Source: Pelagibacteraceae bacterium TMED65 (lineage in GTDB: Bacteria; Pseudomonadota; Alphaproteobacteria; TMED127). Taken from it: 16,177 bases of DNA. Position numbers and translations under genes: made by a program. Location: the NCBI GenBank assembly GCA_002167215.1, contig NHDS01000025.1:1-16177 (forward strand). Reading direction: 5' to 3'. The notes below the pieces were generated by a model. The model did not search any database. It saw only the letters and a program-made list of their open reading frames with translations, and was not told where the DNA came from. Positions 1 through 7,569 of the stretch are shown piece by piece. Position 1 is the first letter of the stretch. Every line of letters starts with the position of its first letter.

Positions 1-300
1 ATATAATAAATGCAATAATAAAAATGATAACATTATCTTGAAAAAGTAATACAAAAATATGTATTTAGGAATATTTCTCCAGATTTCTAAAAATGCAGAG
101 GCACCTATTAGTAGTTCGTCACCCTTAATGACGTGTATCCTTCTAATTAATTGTTTGTATGTTTTTGAGGTAAATTTTAAAGCATCTTTATTGTTTGTGA
201 TGTCAATCCATTTGAAATTATTATCTGAATGTTTTTTATAGTGGTTGATTTCAGAGTTACACAAATTACAGGATTTGTTATAAAAGACCTTAATTTTCAT
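1..300 (-). CDS. DCC/DUF393-family thiol-disulfide oxidoreductase-like protein, partial (C-terminus beyond window)
   Basis: Reading the minus strand from the ATG at 300 gives 100 codons without a stop, running off the left edge. The protein begins MKIKVFYNKSCNLCNSEI. This is the N-terminal beta strand plus CxxC (C11, C14) of the DCC/DUF393 family, which usually shows YDGxCxxC followed by E. Further family-like features are WIDIT (residues 31-35), GASAF (66-70) and a hydrophobic stretch from about residue 80 (IFLYYFFKIMLSFLLL). Members are about 110-140 residues, so perhaps 10-40 are missing. They have a thioredoxin-like fold and are predicted redox proteins; no substrate is established. The start overlaps the stop of the upstream photolyase-like gene by 11 bp (ATGAAAATTAA), so it is the third gene of that operon. 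I infer a redox or accessory role connected with the photolyases, without direct evidence. Confidence 0.82.
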   Translation of the reverse strand, partial: MKIKVFYNKSCNLCNSEINHYKKHSDNNFKWIDITNNKDALKFTSKTYKQLIRRIHVIKGDELLIGASAFLEIWRNIPKYIFLYYFFKIMLSFLLLHLLY

Positions 301-1780
301 AAGTATTCACCTTTATAAATTTTTCAGCTGACTCAAAAATTTTTTGTTTCCGCTCAATTTTCATTTTTTCTAGAATTCTTACCATCATTGATAGTCTTGG
401 GTTTTGTAAAAAAAAAATTTTATTCTTCTCAATAAATCTCCAATATAAACCATCCATTATATCACACCATCCTCCCTTTTTAAAATGCATCATTTTTAAA
501 AAATAAGCAGACCCACAAATGTATGGTTTAGTTGCAAATATTCCACCATCACTAAATAAACCCATTCCATAAACATTAGGTGACATAACCCAATCGGAGG
601 AATCAACAAACATTTCCATAAACCACTTATAAACAGTTTTAGGTTCGATTTCACAAAGATTCATAATATTACACAATATCATCAGTCTTTCGATATGATG
701 AGTCCATCCATATTTTAATGCATTTTTAATAGAGTAGTCCAGAGGGTCTAATCCGGTAGTTGCACTATACCAAGTTGGCTTAAGTTTTTTCTTGTGATTA
801 AAAAAATTACCATTCTCTAGTTTTTTATCAAAATTTTGGTAAATACCCCTAATAAACTCTCTCCATCCAATTATTTGCCTAATGTAACCTTCATATGAAT
901 TAAGCTTTTGTGGAGGGTTAATTCTTATTTTTTCAACAATTTCCTTTGGTGTTATTAGACCTATATTTATATAAGGGCTCAAGGCAGAGTGAAATAATAC
1001 ATTATCCCTATCATCAACTGCATCTTCGTAATCACCAAAATTTTCTAATTTGTTTTTTAAAAAAAAATCTAAAAGTACGAATACGTCTTTTCGTGTAGTG
1101 CATAACCAGAACTCTTTTGTACTTCCGGGATGATCACAAAACTTATTTTCTATAATTTCTTTTAAGTGATGAGTGTGTTTAGTATCCTCGAACAAAAGCT
1201 TTTCAGGTAAATTAATCTGTTTAGGAAGTTTCTTTCTATTTTCTTCATCAAAACTCCATTTACCTCCTACTGGTTTATTATTATTGTCAATTAAAATTTT
1301 ATTTTTACTTCTCTGTATTTTATAAAAATTTGCCATGAAGGGTTTTTTTGTATTTTTTAAATAAATTTGAAAATCGTTTCTCGAGTTTAGAAACATTGGT
1401 GTTTGCAAATAATTAATCTTTACTTTATCTTCAAGATTTGTAATTAATTTTTTTTCAAAAACTTTATCTTCCACTTCGTAAATTGATACTTCTGAAATTT
1501 CATTATCATCAATTTCTTTTATTAATTTTTCTGTATAGGAATGAGAAAAATCAGAATCACTTATTTTTTTATACAGCACCTCAAAGTTTTCCTCATCTAA
1601 TTCATCTTTAAATGATCTCATGGCAGACAAAAAAAGAAGAATTTTTTGCTTATGGTGTTTCTCGTATGTACATAATCCCTCATCTTCACAAAGAAAAAAA
1701 ATATGATCTTCTTTAAAGTTTTTAAAATAATCCAGATTGAAAAGTTGATTTCCTAGAACAATAAAAAGTTTATTTTTCAT
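290..1780 (-). CDS. Cryptochrome/photolyase family protein, PF04244 (prokaryotic 6-4 photolyase-like) lacking most Fe-S cysteines
   Basis: A 496-residue protein of the deoxyribodipyrimidine photolyase-related family, whose known members (Agrobacterium PhrB, Rhodobacter CryB) repair 6-4 photoproducts or sense light with FAD. The N-terminus LFIVLGNQLF matches the family ILGDQL motif of the Rossmann-like antenna domain. Central family signatures are FYKIQR (152-157), GGKWSFDEENRKKLP (172-186) and IGWREFIRGIY (304-314). The C-terminal FAD domain has HHIERLM (361-367), with the paired histidines placed where (6-4) enzymes carry theirs, then SPNVYGMG (400-407) and GLYW (444-447). Characterised members bind a 4Fe-4S cluster with four Cys. 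By remembered alignment the first is P346 here, the next two fall in a shortened loop (MHFKKGGWC), and only C439 could match the last. The cluster is therefore probably absent. The gene overlaps phrB upstream and the DCC gene downstream by 11 bp each. Repair versus signalling cannot be decided. Confidence 0.9.
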   Translation of the reverse strand: MKNKLFIVLGNQLFNLDYFKNFKEDHIFFLCEDEGLCTYEKHHKQKILLFLSAMRSFKDELDEENFEVLYKKISDSDFSHSYTEKLIKEIDDNEISEVSIYEVEDKVFEKKLITNLEDKVKINYLQTPMFLNSRNDFQIYLKNTKKPFMANFYKIQRSKNKILIDNNNKPVGGKWSFDEENRKKLPKQINLPEKLLFEDTKHTHHLKEIIENKFCDHPGSTKEFWLCTTRKDVFVLLDFFLKNKLENFGDYEDAVDDRDNVLFHSALSPYINIGLITPKEIVEKIRINPPQKLNSYEGYIRQIIGWREFIRGIYQNFDKKLENGNFFNHKKKLKPTWYSATTGLDPLDYSIKNALKYGWTHHIERLMILCNIMNLCEIEPKTVYKWFMEMFVDSSDWVMSPNVYGMGLFSDGGIFATKPYICGSAYFLKMMHFKKGGWCDIMDGLYWRFIEKNKIFFLQNPRLSMMVRILEKMKIERKQKIFESAEKFIKVNTYEN

Positions 1781-3200
1781 AATTTACGTTTTTTAAAGAA
1801 GAAAAAGCTTCTAAAGCTTTTTGTCTAGAATCCTTAACATCAACAACTGGTTTTGGATAGTCTCTTCCAATTTTAAATCCAATTTCTTCGCTTATATTTT
1901 CTGGGCATAACCAGGGTTCAAAAAGATATTTAACTGGAACTTTTCTTAGCTCTGGTATAAATCTTTTTATATAATCACCAGATGGATCAAATTTTTTTCC
2001 TTGTGTCACAGGGTTAAAAATTCTGAAATACGGAGCCGCATCTGTTCCTGTACCAGCAACCCACTGCCAACTTGCAGAATTACTTGCGTAATCAGCGTCA
2101 AATAGACAATCCCAAAACCACTTCTCACCATTATGCCAGTGTAAAAGTAGATTTTTAACCAAAAATGATCCAGTTATCATCCTTACCCTGTTATGCATAT
2201 AACCAGTTTCCCAAAGTTCTCTCATGCCTGCATCAACAATTGGAAAGCCTGTAAGTCCTTTTTTCCATAAATCAAGAAATTTAGTATTAGTCTGCCACGG
2301 AAAGTTATCAAACTTTTTTTGAAGATTTTTTGATTGAATTTCTGGAAAATGATACATCAAATTATAAAAAAATTCTCTCCAACCTAACTCACTTTTAAAT
2401 ATTTCCATGTTTTCCTTCTCAACATCCCACTTCGACTTTTCGACCTCATACCAAAGTGTATTTACTGAAATTTGACCCCAGTGTAGATATGGAGATAACC
2501 TAGAAACATTTTTTTTATTAGGATAATTTCGTCCTTCTGAATATTCATGAACACCATCCAAAAAAAATGAGTTCATAAGATCATAAGCATAAGACTCTCC
2601 GATTTTCCAATCTTTAACTAAATTATTTTCCCATGTTCGATTATTTAACAAACCAAGCTGGTTTAAGTCCAGTGATTTGAGTGAGTGGTTAAAAATTGAA
2701 ATTTTTTCACTGTAAGGTTTTCTAGGTGGACTATGATTTAGACATCCTCTTTTATAAAATGGTGTGAAAATTTTGTAAGGTGAACCATCATTTTTCAGTA
2801 TTTCCCATGGTTCCCATAGTAGTGATGCATTGAATGTTTTTACTTTAACTTTTTTTTTCAAGCTTTCTTTAAGTCTTGAATCTCTTTTTATCCTCCATGG
2901 TTCATAACACCTGTTCCAACAAATCTCTTTAACTTTATAAATATCTAAAATTTTACTAAAAATCTCGATGGGGTTACCTCTAAAAAAAACGAGTTTATTA
3001 CCAAGTTTTTTATTTAGATAATCTAACGATTGATGTAACCATACTTTGCCTGCCTCTCCAAAGTTCTTATCACAATTAATCTCATCATATATAAATATAC
3101 AGACTATTTTGTGATTGTTTTTTGATAAATAATTTAAAGAAGTATTATCATTAAGTCGTAAATCTTGTCTAAACCAATGTATTGAAATTTCTTCTTTCAT
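1770..3200 (-). CDS. phrB: Deoxyribodipyrimidine photo-lyase (class I CPD photolyase)
   Basis: A 476-residue flavoprotein that uses blue light to split cyclobutane pyrimidine dimers; E. coli PhrB has about 472 residues. The N-terminal antenna domain starts with IHWFRQDLRLNDN (7-19). The FAD-binding helical domain has SRLSPYLHWGQIS (233-245), ELGWREF (271-277), GFPIVDAGMREL (318-329), GYMHNRVRM (333-341) and the long block WQWVAGTGTDAAPYFRIFNP (378-397). Residues W302, W355 and W378 fall where the electron-transfer Trp triad of E. coli lies (W306, W359, W382), so photoreduction should work. The antenna pigment cannot be told from sequence. The ATG at 3200 follows a 12-A tract with no clear Shine-Dalgarno. 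First gene of a three-gene operon; its stop overlaps the next start (ATGAAAAATAA). The gene is divergent from the MAPEG gene, and the 68-bp spacer must hold both promoters. Confidence 0.97.
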   Translation of the reverse strand: MKEEISIHWFRQDLRLNDNTSLNYLSKNNHKIVCIFIYDEINCDKNFGEAGKVWLHQSLDYLNKKLGNKLVFFRGNPIEIFSKILDIYKVKEICWNRCYEPWRIKRDSRLKESLKKKVKVKTFNASLLWEPWEILKNDGSPYKIFTPFYKRGCLNHSPPRKPYSEKISIFNHSLKSLDLNQLGLLNNRTWENNLVKDWKIGESYAYDLMNSFFLDGVHEYSEGRNYPNKKNVSRLSPYLHWGQISVNTLWYEVEKSKWDVEKENMEIFKSELGWREFFYNLMYHFPEIQSKNLQKKFDNFPWQTNTKFLDLWKKGLTGFPIVDAGMRELWETGYMHNRVRMITGSFLVKNLLLHWHNGEKWFWDCLFDADYASNSASWQWVAGTGTDAAPYFRIFNPVTQGKKFDPSGDYIKRFIPELRKVPVKYLFEPWLCPENISEEIGFKIGRDYPKPVVDVKDSRQKALEAFSSLKNVNYEK

Positions 3201-3237
3201 TTTTTTTTTTTTATAATAAGTTTATGATTTGCTAAAT

Positions 3238-3269
3238 ATTATATTTAAAATTTATTTAATTTTTGTCAA
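3238..3269 (-). promoter_or_regulatory. Possible sigma-70 promoter for the phrB operon
   Basis: On the minus strand there is a perfect TTGACA at 3269-3264 and a perfect TATAAT at 3243-3238. The spacer is 20 bp, longer than the 17 bp optimum, which weakens the call. The predicted leader would be about 30 nt. The -35 overlaps the likely ATG of the divergent MAPEG gene. The region is so A/T-rich that chance matches to the -10 are expected. Confidence 0.3.
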
Positions 3270-3715
3270 TGCTTAGAACTGCCCTTGAATCTATATATAT
3301 ATTTTCAGTCATTTACTTAGTTTTAATTTATTACAAATTATGTAAAAATGTGATTTTTTTAAGAAGAAAGTCAAAAACCACAATTGGATATAAAAACAAA
3401 AAGCTAGAAAGAGCTGTAAGAGCTCACTCAAATTTTTGCGAAACGGTCCCCTTCATCCTACTTATAAGCTTTATTCTATACTTTAATAATTTACTTTTTT
3501 TTTGCGTACCTATGTTGATAATTTTAATTTTCGGAAGAACAATTCATGCCAGAGCAATCTCAAATCTCAACGAAAAACTAGAAGAGAGAAGAATAGGAAT
3601 GAAGTTAACTTTTTATTCACTTTATCTTGGTTTGGCAGGACTTATTTTTTATATATCTCAACTTATTTATTTTTCTTTGCAAGCAAGCATAAATACCACA
3701 ATTCTACCACAATAA
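3269..3715 (+). CDS. MAPEG-family integral membrane protein
   Basis: About 148 residues with four hydrophobic segments: near the N-terminus (roughly 8-22), around the ETVPFILLISFILYF stretch, around VPMLIILIFG, and near the C-terminus (YSLYLGLAGLIFYISQLIYF). The block ERAVRAHSNFCETVP matches the MAPEG signature RAxxNxxExxP, where glutathione-using members bind the thiol, and GRTIHARAIS matches the second family motif. Bacterial MAPEG proteins are mostly uncharacterised; eukaryotic members are microsomal glutathione transferases and leukotriene or prostaglandin synthases. I chose the ATG at 3269; a TTG two codons upstream (3263) is in frame but less likely. Divergent from phrB and convergent with the gat/tRNA operon. 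Substrate unknown. Confidence 0.85.
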   Translation: MLRTALESIYIFSVIYLVLIYYKLCKNVIFLRRKSKTTIGYKNKKLERAVRAHSNFCETVPFILLISFILYFNNLLFFCVPMLIILIFGRTIHARAISNLNEKLEERRIGMKLTFYSLYLGLAGLIFYISQLIYFSLQASINTTILPQ

Positions 3716-3777
3716 TAAATATATAAGCCAATTATATAGATGGTTGTAGCGATTTTTTTCACACGAATTAGGCGTTT

Positions 3778-3869
3778 TGGCGGAGAGGATGGGATTCGAA
3801 CCCACGATAGATGTTACCACCTATAACGGTTTAGCAAACCGTCGCCTTCAGCCACTCGGCCACCTCTCC
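3778..3869 (-). tRNA. tRNA-Ser (anticodon GCT)
   Basis: Minus-strand type II tRNA. The acceptor stem is GGAGAGG (5' end at 3869) paired with CCTCTCC, discriminator G, and a genome-encoded CCA at 3780-3778. The anticodon stem ACGGT/ACCGT closes the loop TTGCTAA with anticodon GCT, which reads AGC/AGU. The long variable arm forms a 7-bp stem with one G-U pair (ATAGGTG, loop GTAA, CATCTAT), as expected for serine. The T-loop is TTCGAAT and the D-arm has the GGC/GCC core. It lies 5 nt after the gatB stop in the same direction, so it may be cotranscribed with gatCAB. Confidence 0.97.
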
Positions 3870-3874
3870 TAAAC

Positions 3875-5326
3875 TTACTTTGCCAACTTGTCTTTAAGTA
3901 GCTTGTTTACTACATTTGGGTTTGCTTTACCTTTAGATATTTTCATTACCTGCCCAACAAAGAAACCAAATAATCTTTCTTTTCCGTTTTTGTATTCATC
4001 TACCATTTTTGAATTTTCTTGTAAAACTGTATTAATTAAATTTTCTATCTCCGATTCATCTGAAACTTGAACTAATCCTTTGTTTTCAATAAATTCTTTA
4101 GCACTTTGACTAGAGGTAATGTATTCCTCAAACACTTCCTTAGCCTGCCTATTAGAAATTGAACCATCACTAACAAGATCAATTATTCCTCCAAGTTTAT
4201 CTGGACTTATTTCAGCATTAGATATAGGTCTGTCATTTTTTTTTAAGTATGAAAATAATTCACCTGTAACCCAACTTGTTACAATTTTAGGATCTCTATT
4301 ATTTACAACTTTTTCGAAAAAGTCTGCAGTTTCCTTGTCATTTGAAAGGATATCAGCATCATAATCACTCAAATTAAATTCATCCCTAAATCTTTTTCTT
4401 TTCATATCAGGAAGTTCTGGTAACGATTTTTTTAATCTCTCTATTTTTTCATCTGATATCTTTAGTGGAGGCAAATCAGGATCAGGAAAATATCTATAAT
4501 CATGAGACTCTTCTTTTCCTCTCATCGATCTTGTTTCACCGGAATTTGGATCAAAAAGTCTGGTTTCTTGAGTTACTTTTCCACCTTTCTCAATAATTTC
4601 TACTTGTCTTTTTGCTTCATACTCAATAGCTTGTTGAATAAATTTTACAGAATTTACATTTTTTATTTCACATCTTGTCCCCATATTTTCTCCAACAAGT
4701 CTTACTGAAACATTCACATCGGCTCTAAGATTTCCCTTTTCCATATTGCCATCACAACTTCCAACATACTTCAAGATATTACGAAGCTTCTTAACATACT
4801 CTGCAGCTTCATTTGGACTTCTCATGTCAGGTTCAGAAACAATTTCCATAAGAGCACAACCCGACCTATTCAAATCGATGAATGAATTTTTTACGTCTTG
4901 ATCATGTAAACTTTTTCCTGCGTCCTGTTCCAGATGAAGTCTTGTTATTCCTATTTTCTTTTCTATTCCATCAGACTCTATAGTAATAAATCCATTACCA
5001 ACAATAGGATGGTCAAATTGAGAAATTTGATACCCTTGAGGCAAATCAGGGTAAAAATAATTTTTTCTATCAAAGACTGATACTTTATTTATTTTTGCAT
5101 TTAAGCTTAATCCTGTTAGAACAGCTTGATCAACGCAATATTCATTAATAACAGGAAGCGCTCCAGGCATTCCAGAGTCAACCAATTCAACTTGTGAATT
5201 TGGTTCACCACCCCAATCTGTTGAGGCTACTGAAAAAAGTTTTGATTTTGAGCTTATTTGTGCATGCACCTCTAAACCAAGTATTACCTCCCATTTATTT
5301 TTTTTTCCTTGTACTACGTATTGCAT
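3875..5326 (-). CDS. gatB: Aspartyl/glutamyl-tRNA(Asn/Gln) amidotransferase subunit B
   Basis: The 483-residue kinase and tRNA-binding subunit of GatCAB. It activates the side-chain carboxylate of mischarged Glu-tRNA(Gln) or Asp-tRNA(Asn) with ATP and transfers ammonia delivered from GatA. Family motifs are GLEVHAQI near the N-terminus, SGMPGALPVIN, FDRKNYFYPDLPQGYQISQ (the cradle domain), LHLEQDAGKSLHD, DLNRSGCALMEIVSEPD and DYRYFPDPDLPPL. The C-terminal part is the helical plus YqeY-like tail that grips tRNA (VGQVMKISKGKANPN). Length is normal. The ATG at 5326 shares one base with the gatA stop (TAATG), indicating translational coupling. Last protein gene of gatC-gatA-gatB. Nothing unusual was seen in the protein. 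Confidence 0.98.
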   Translation of the reverse strand: MQYVVQGKKNKWEVILGLEVHAQISSKSKLFSVASTDWGGEPNSQVELVDSGMPGALPVINEYCVDQAVLTGLSLNAKINKVSVFDRKNYFYPDLPQGYQISQFDHPIVGNGFITIESDGIEKKIGITRLHLEQDAGKSLHDQDVKNSFIDLNRSGCALMEIVSEPDMRSPNEAAEYVKKLRNILKYVGSCDGNMEKGNLRADVNVSVRLVGENMGTRCEIKNVNSVKFIQQAIEYEAKRQVEIIEKGGKVTQETRLFDPNSGETRSMRGKEESHDYRYFPDPDLPPLKISDEKIERLKKSLPELPDMKRKRFRDEFNLSDYDADILSNDKETADFFEKVVNNRDPKIVTSWVTGELFSYLKKNDRPISNAEISPDKLGGIIDLVSDGSISNRQAKEVFEEYITSSQSAKEFIENKGLVQVSDESEIENLINTVLQENSKMVDEYKNGKERLFGFFVGQVMKISKGKANPNVVNKLLKDKLAK

Positions 5327-6777
5327 TAAAAACCTCTTGATCTTTCAATTAAACTTGCAGCACCAAGAACCGACACTTCATCAAACGGCTTTCCTATAAT
5401 TTGCAGACCAATGGGAAGCATCTCATTATTCAAACCTGAAGATACTGATATTGCTGGTAATCCAGCCAAACTAGCAGGAACTGTCAAAACATCATTCAAA
5501 TACATTTCTATGGGATCAGTTTGTTTTTCTCCAATTGGAAATGCTACATTTGGGGTTGTAGGAGTCAAAATTAAATCGCAAGATTTAAATGCTTGCTCAA
5601 AATCATTCGCTATTAACTTTCTAACCTTTAATGCTTTTAAATAATATGCATCATAATAACCAGCAGATAAAACATATGTTCCAATCATTAGTCTTCTCTT
5701 AACCTCTTTACCAAATCCTATTCCTCTTGTTTTCTTGTATAAACTATTTATGTCTTGCTCTGAAGATCTGAAACCATATCTTACTCCATCATATTTAGCT
5801 AAATTTGCAGATGCTTCTGCTGGAGCTATTATGTAATAAGTAGGTAAAGCAAACTCTGTATTTGGAAGAGATATTTCAACTATATCAGCCCCTTCAGACT
5901 TGAACCAAGTTATTCCATCCTTCCAAACATTTTGAATTTCATCATTTAAACCTTCAATTGAATATTCTTTAGGTATTCCAATTTTTTTTCCTTTTATATT
6001 ATATTTTTTAAAATCTAAGAAATTAGGAATTTCTCTATAAGAGCTTGTAGAATCTTTTTCATCTGAACTCGCCATACACTGAAGCATCAATGCAGAGTCT
6101 TCAACATTTTTTGCTATTGGGCCTGCTTGATCAAGCGATGAAGCAAATGCTATCATACCAAACCTAGAACATCTTCCATAAGTGGGTTTTAGACCAACCA
6201 AACCACAAAATGAGGCTGGCTGTCTAATTGATCCACCAGTGTCTGATCCAGTTGCAGCTAAACATAAACCACTCGCAACAGCAGATGCCGACCCACCAGA
6301 TGAACCGCCAGGAACAAGCCTTTTATTATCATCGGACTTTGGCGTTAGTGGATTTAAAACATTACCAAAAAAGCTTGTTGTATTAGCTGAACCCATTGCA
6401 AATTCATCCATATTCGTTTTTCCTAACATTACTGCTCCGGAATCCCAAAGATTTTTTGATACCGTTGATTCGTAGAAGGGAACAAAGTTTTCTAAAATTT
6501 TTGACCCTGCTGTTGTCTTTACACCATTTGTACAAAATAAATCTTTCATACCTATTGGAATACCCTCTAAGATTCTATTTTTTTTACTCATTATTCTGTG
6601 GTCAGCATTTTTAGCCATTTTCAATGCTATTTCAAAAGTATTTGTTATGAAACAATTTAATTCTATTTTGTCTTGTATTTTATCTATAAAAAATTTTGTT
6701 AATTCCAAGGAAGTAAAATCCTTTTTCTTCAAACCTTTAATTGCTGACGATATTGTTAGTTTAGAAAAGTCTGTCAC
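5326..6777 (-). CDS. gatA: Aspartyl/glutamyl-tRNA(Asn/Gln) amidotransferase subunit A (glutaminase)
   Basis: A 483-residue amidase-signature enzyme that hydrolyses glutamine and passes ammonia to GatB. The Ser-cisSer-Lys triad is visible: K78 in GMKDLF, S159 in PGGSSGGSA, and nucleophile S183 in GSDTGGSIRQPASF. GLVGLKPTYGRCSRFG (192-207) and DLILTPTTPN (401-410) are further conserved blocks. Translation starts with GTG at 6777, and its first bases form a GTGA overlap with the gatC stop, which fixes the start. The 1-bp overlap with gatB completes a tight gatC-gatA-gatB operon. The presence of GatCAB implies that glutaminyl- and/or asparaginyl-tRNA is made by the indirect route; which one depends on whether glnS or asnS exists elsewhere. 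Confidence 0.98.
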   Translation of the reverse strand: MTDFSKLTISSAIKGLKKKDFTSLELTKFFIDKIQDKIELNCFITNTFEIALKMAKNADHRIMSKKNRILEGIPIGMKDLFCTNGVKTTAGSKILENFVPFYESTVSKNLWDSGAVMLGKTNMDEFAMGSANTTSFFGNVLNPLTPKSDDNKRLVPGGSSGGSASAVASGLCLAATGSDTGGSIRQPASFCGLVGLKPTYGRCSRFGMIAFASSLDQAGPIAKNVEDSALMLQCMASSDEKDSTSSYREIPNFLDFKKYNIKGKKIGIPKEYSIEGLNDEIQNVWKDGITWFKSEGADIVEISLPNTEFALPTYYIIAPAEASANLAKYDGVRYGFRSSEQDINSLYKKTRGIGFGKEVKRRLMIGTYVLSAGYYDAYYLKALKVRKLIANDFEQAFKSCDLILTPTTPNVAFPIGEKQTDPIEMYLNDVLTVPASLAGLPAISVSSGLNNEMLPIGLQIIGKPFDEVSVLGAASLIERSRGF

Positions 6778-7061
6778 TCGATAACCTTTGGTACGACAAA
6801 GAATCCAGTATTATTTTCTGGAGAATTCTTAAGAATATCTTCGCTAGTGTAGTTCGACTTTGCTATATCTTTTCTCATAAACATTGATTCATCAAAAACT
6901 GAAAGCATAGGTTCTGTTTTTTCAGTTTCAACTTTTTTTAATTCATCCACCCAACCTAAAATATTATTAAGTTCGGATATTAAAGTATCTTCTTCATTTT
7001 GAAGAATTTCTATTCTTGCTAAAAGGGCAACCTTTTTTACTGTTGAATTATTAATAGACAT
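6774..7061 (-). CDS. gatC: Aspartyl/glutamyl-tRNA(Asn/Gln) amidotransferase subunit C
   Basis: The 95-residue GatC subunit wraps around and stabilises the GatA-GatB interface. The N-terminal helix reads VKKVALLARIEILQNEEDTL, matching the family pattern VxxlAxLArlel. The middle ELNNILGWVDELKKVETEKTEPM corresponds to the usual ILxxveqLxevDTxgvePm, and it is followed by LRxD-like FMRKD. First gene of the operon; the stop overlaps the gatA GTG by 4 bp. The 37-bp gap to the divergent ruvX must carry promoters for both directions. The gap is almost pure A/T, with TATAAA and TAATATTA elements that cannot be assigned safely. Confidence 0.95.
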   Translation of the reverse strand: MSINNSTVKKVALLARIEILQNEEDTLISELNNILGWVDELKKVETEKTEPMLSVFDESMFMRKDIAKSNYTSEDILKNSPENNTGFFVVPKVIE

Positions 7062-7098
7062 AATATTAAACTAGATTAATTTATAAATAACATCAGGT

Positions 7099-7569
7099 AT
7101 GATTGTTCGCAATATAAAAGAGTTTAAAAAATTAACATATCAAAAAAAAATAATTTGTTTTGATTATGGGAAAAAAAAAATTGGTGTAGCTATATCTGAC
7201 GAAAATCATAAGATTAGCATTCCCATGAGTATAATTTTTAAAAATAAAGAATTTAAAAAAAATATAAAAGAACTCATTTGTAGTTATAATGTTGGTGGAA
7301 TATTGATGGGTTTACCAGTTGATCAAAATTATAAAACCAATAAAATGAGTCAATCAATCAAAGATGTTACAAAAAATATAGATTTTTATTTAAAAAATAA
7401 TAACCTCAAAATTCCAATATTTTTTTGGGACGAAAGTTTCACAAGTATAGAGGCAGAGATGAAAACTAACTATTTATTTAAAAATACAAAAAAACAAAAG
7501 GAATCAATCGATAAATACGCAGCTCAGATCATTTTAGACGACTTTTTTAGGTTCAAAGTAAATGAATAA
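7099..7569 (+). CDS. ruvX: RuvX/YqgF-family putative pre-16S rRNA nuclease
   Basis: A 156-residue RNase H-fold protein. E. coli YqgF helps process the 5' end of 16S rRNA; an older name is Holliday junction resolvase homologue. Motifs are CFDYGKKKIGVAISD (D22 acidic residue), GILMGLPVD (67-75), WDESFTSIEAE (110-120, D111/E112) and IDKYAAQIIL (137-146, D138). These match the YqgF set DxGxxxiGva, GLP, DErxtS.eA and DxxAAxxIL. The segment after GLP is lysine- and asparagine-rich and lacks the common GtegxxA wording. The protein has a short N-terminal extension before the first strand, so a slightly later start is possible, but the next ATG lies well inside the fold. It overlaps the CoA-transferase gene by 8 bp and is divergent from gatC. 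Confidence 0.92.
   Translation: MIVRNIKEFKKLTYQKKIICFDYGKKKIGVAISDENHKISIPMSIIFKNKEFKKNIKELICSYNVGGILMGLPVDQNYKTNKMSQSIKDVTKNIDFYLKNNNLKIPIFFWDESFTSIEAEMKTNYLFKNTKKQKESIDKYAAQIILDDFFRFKVNE

Noticed and set aside
59..241. Plus-strand open frame of 60 residues
   Set aside because: It is antisense to the DCC/DUF393 gene, whose CxxC start and overlap with the upstream gene are convincing; the plus frame has no recognisable features.
3502..3726. Second plus-strand frame inside the MAPEG gene
   Set aside because: It is a +1/+2 shadow of the MAPEG frame, which carries the family motifs; low-complexity Lys/Asn/Phe content.
3716..3777. Rho-independent terminator between the convergent MAPEG gene and tRNA/gat operon
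   Set aside because: There is a T-run (gattttttt) but no GC-rich inverted repeat before it on either strand.
7062..7098. Specific promoters in the gatC-ruvX divergent gap
   Set aside because: The 37 bp is almost all A/T with several overlapping -10-like words and no well-spaced -35, so no assignment is justified.
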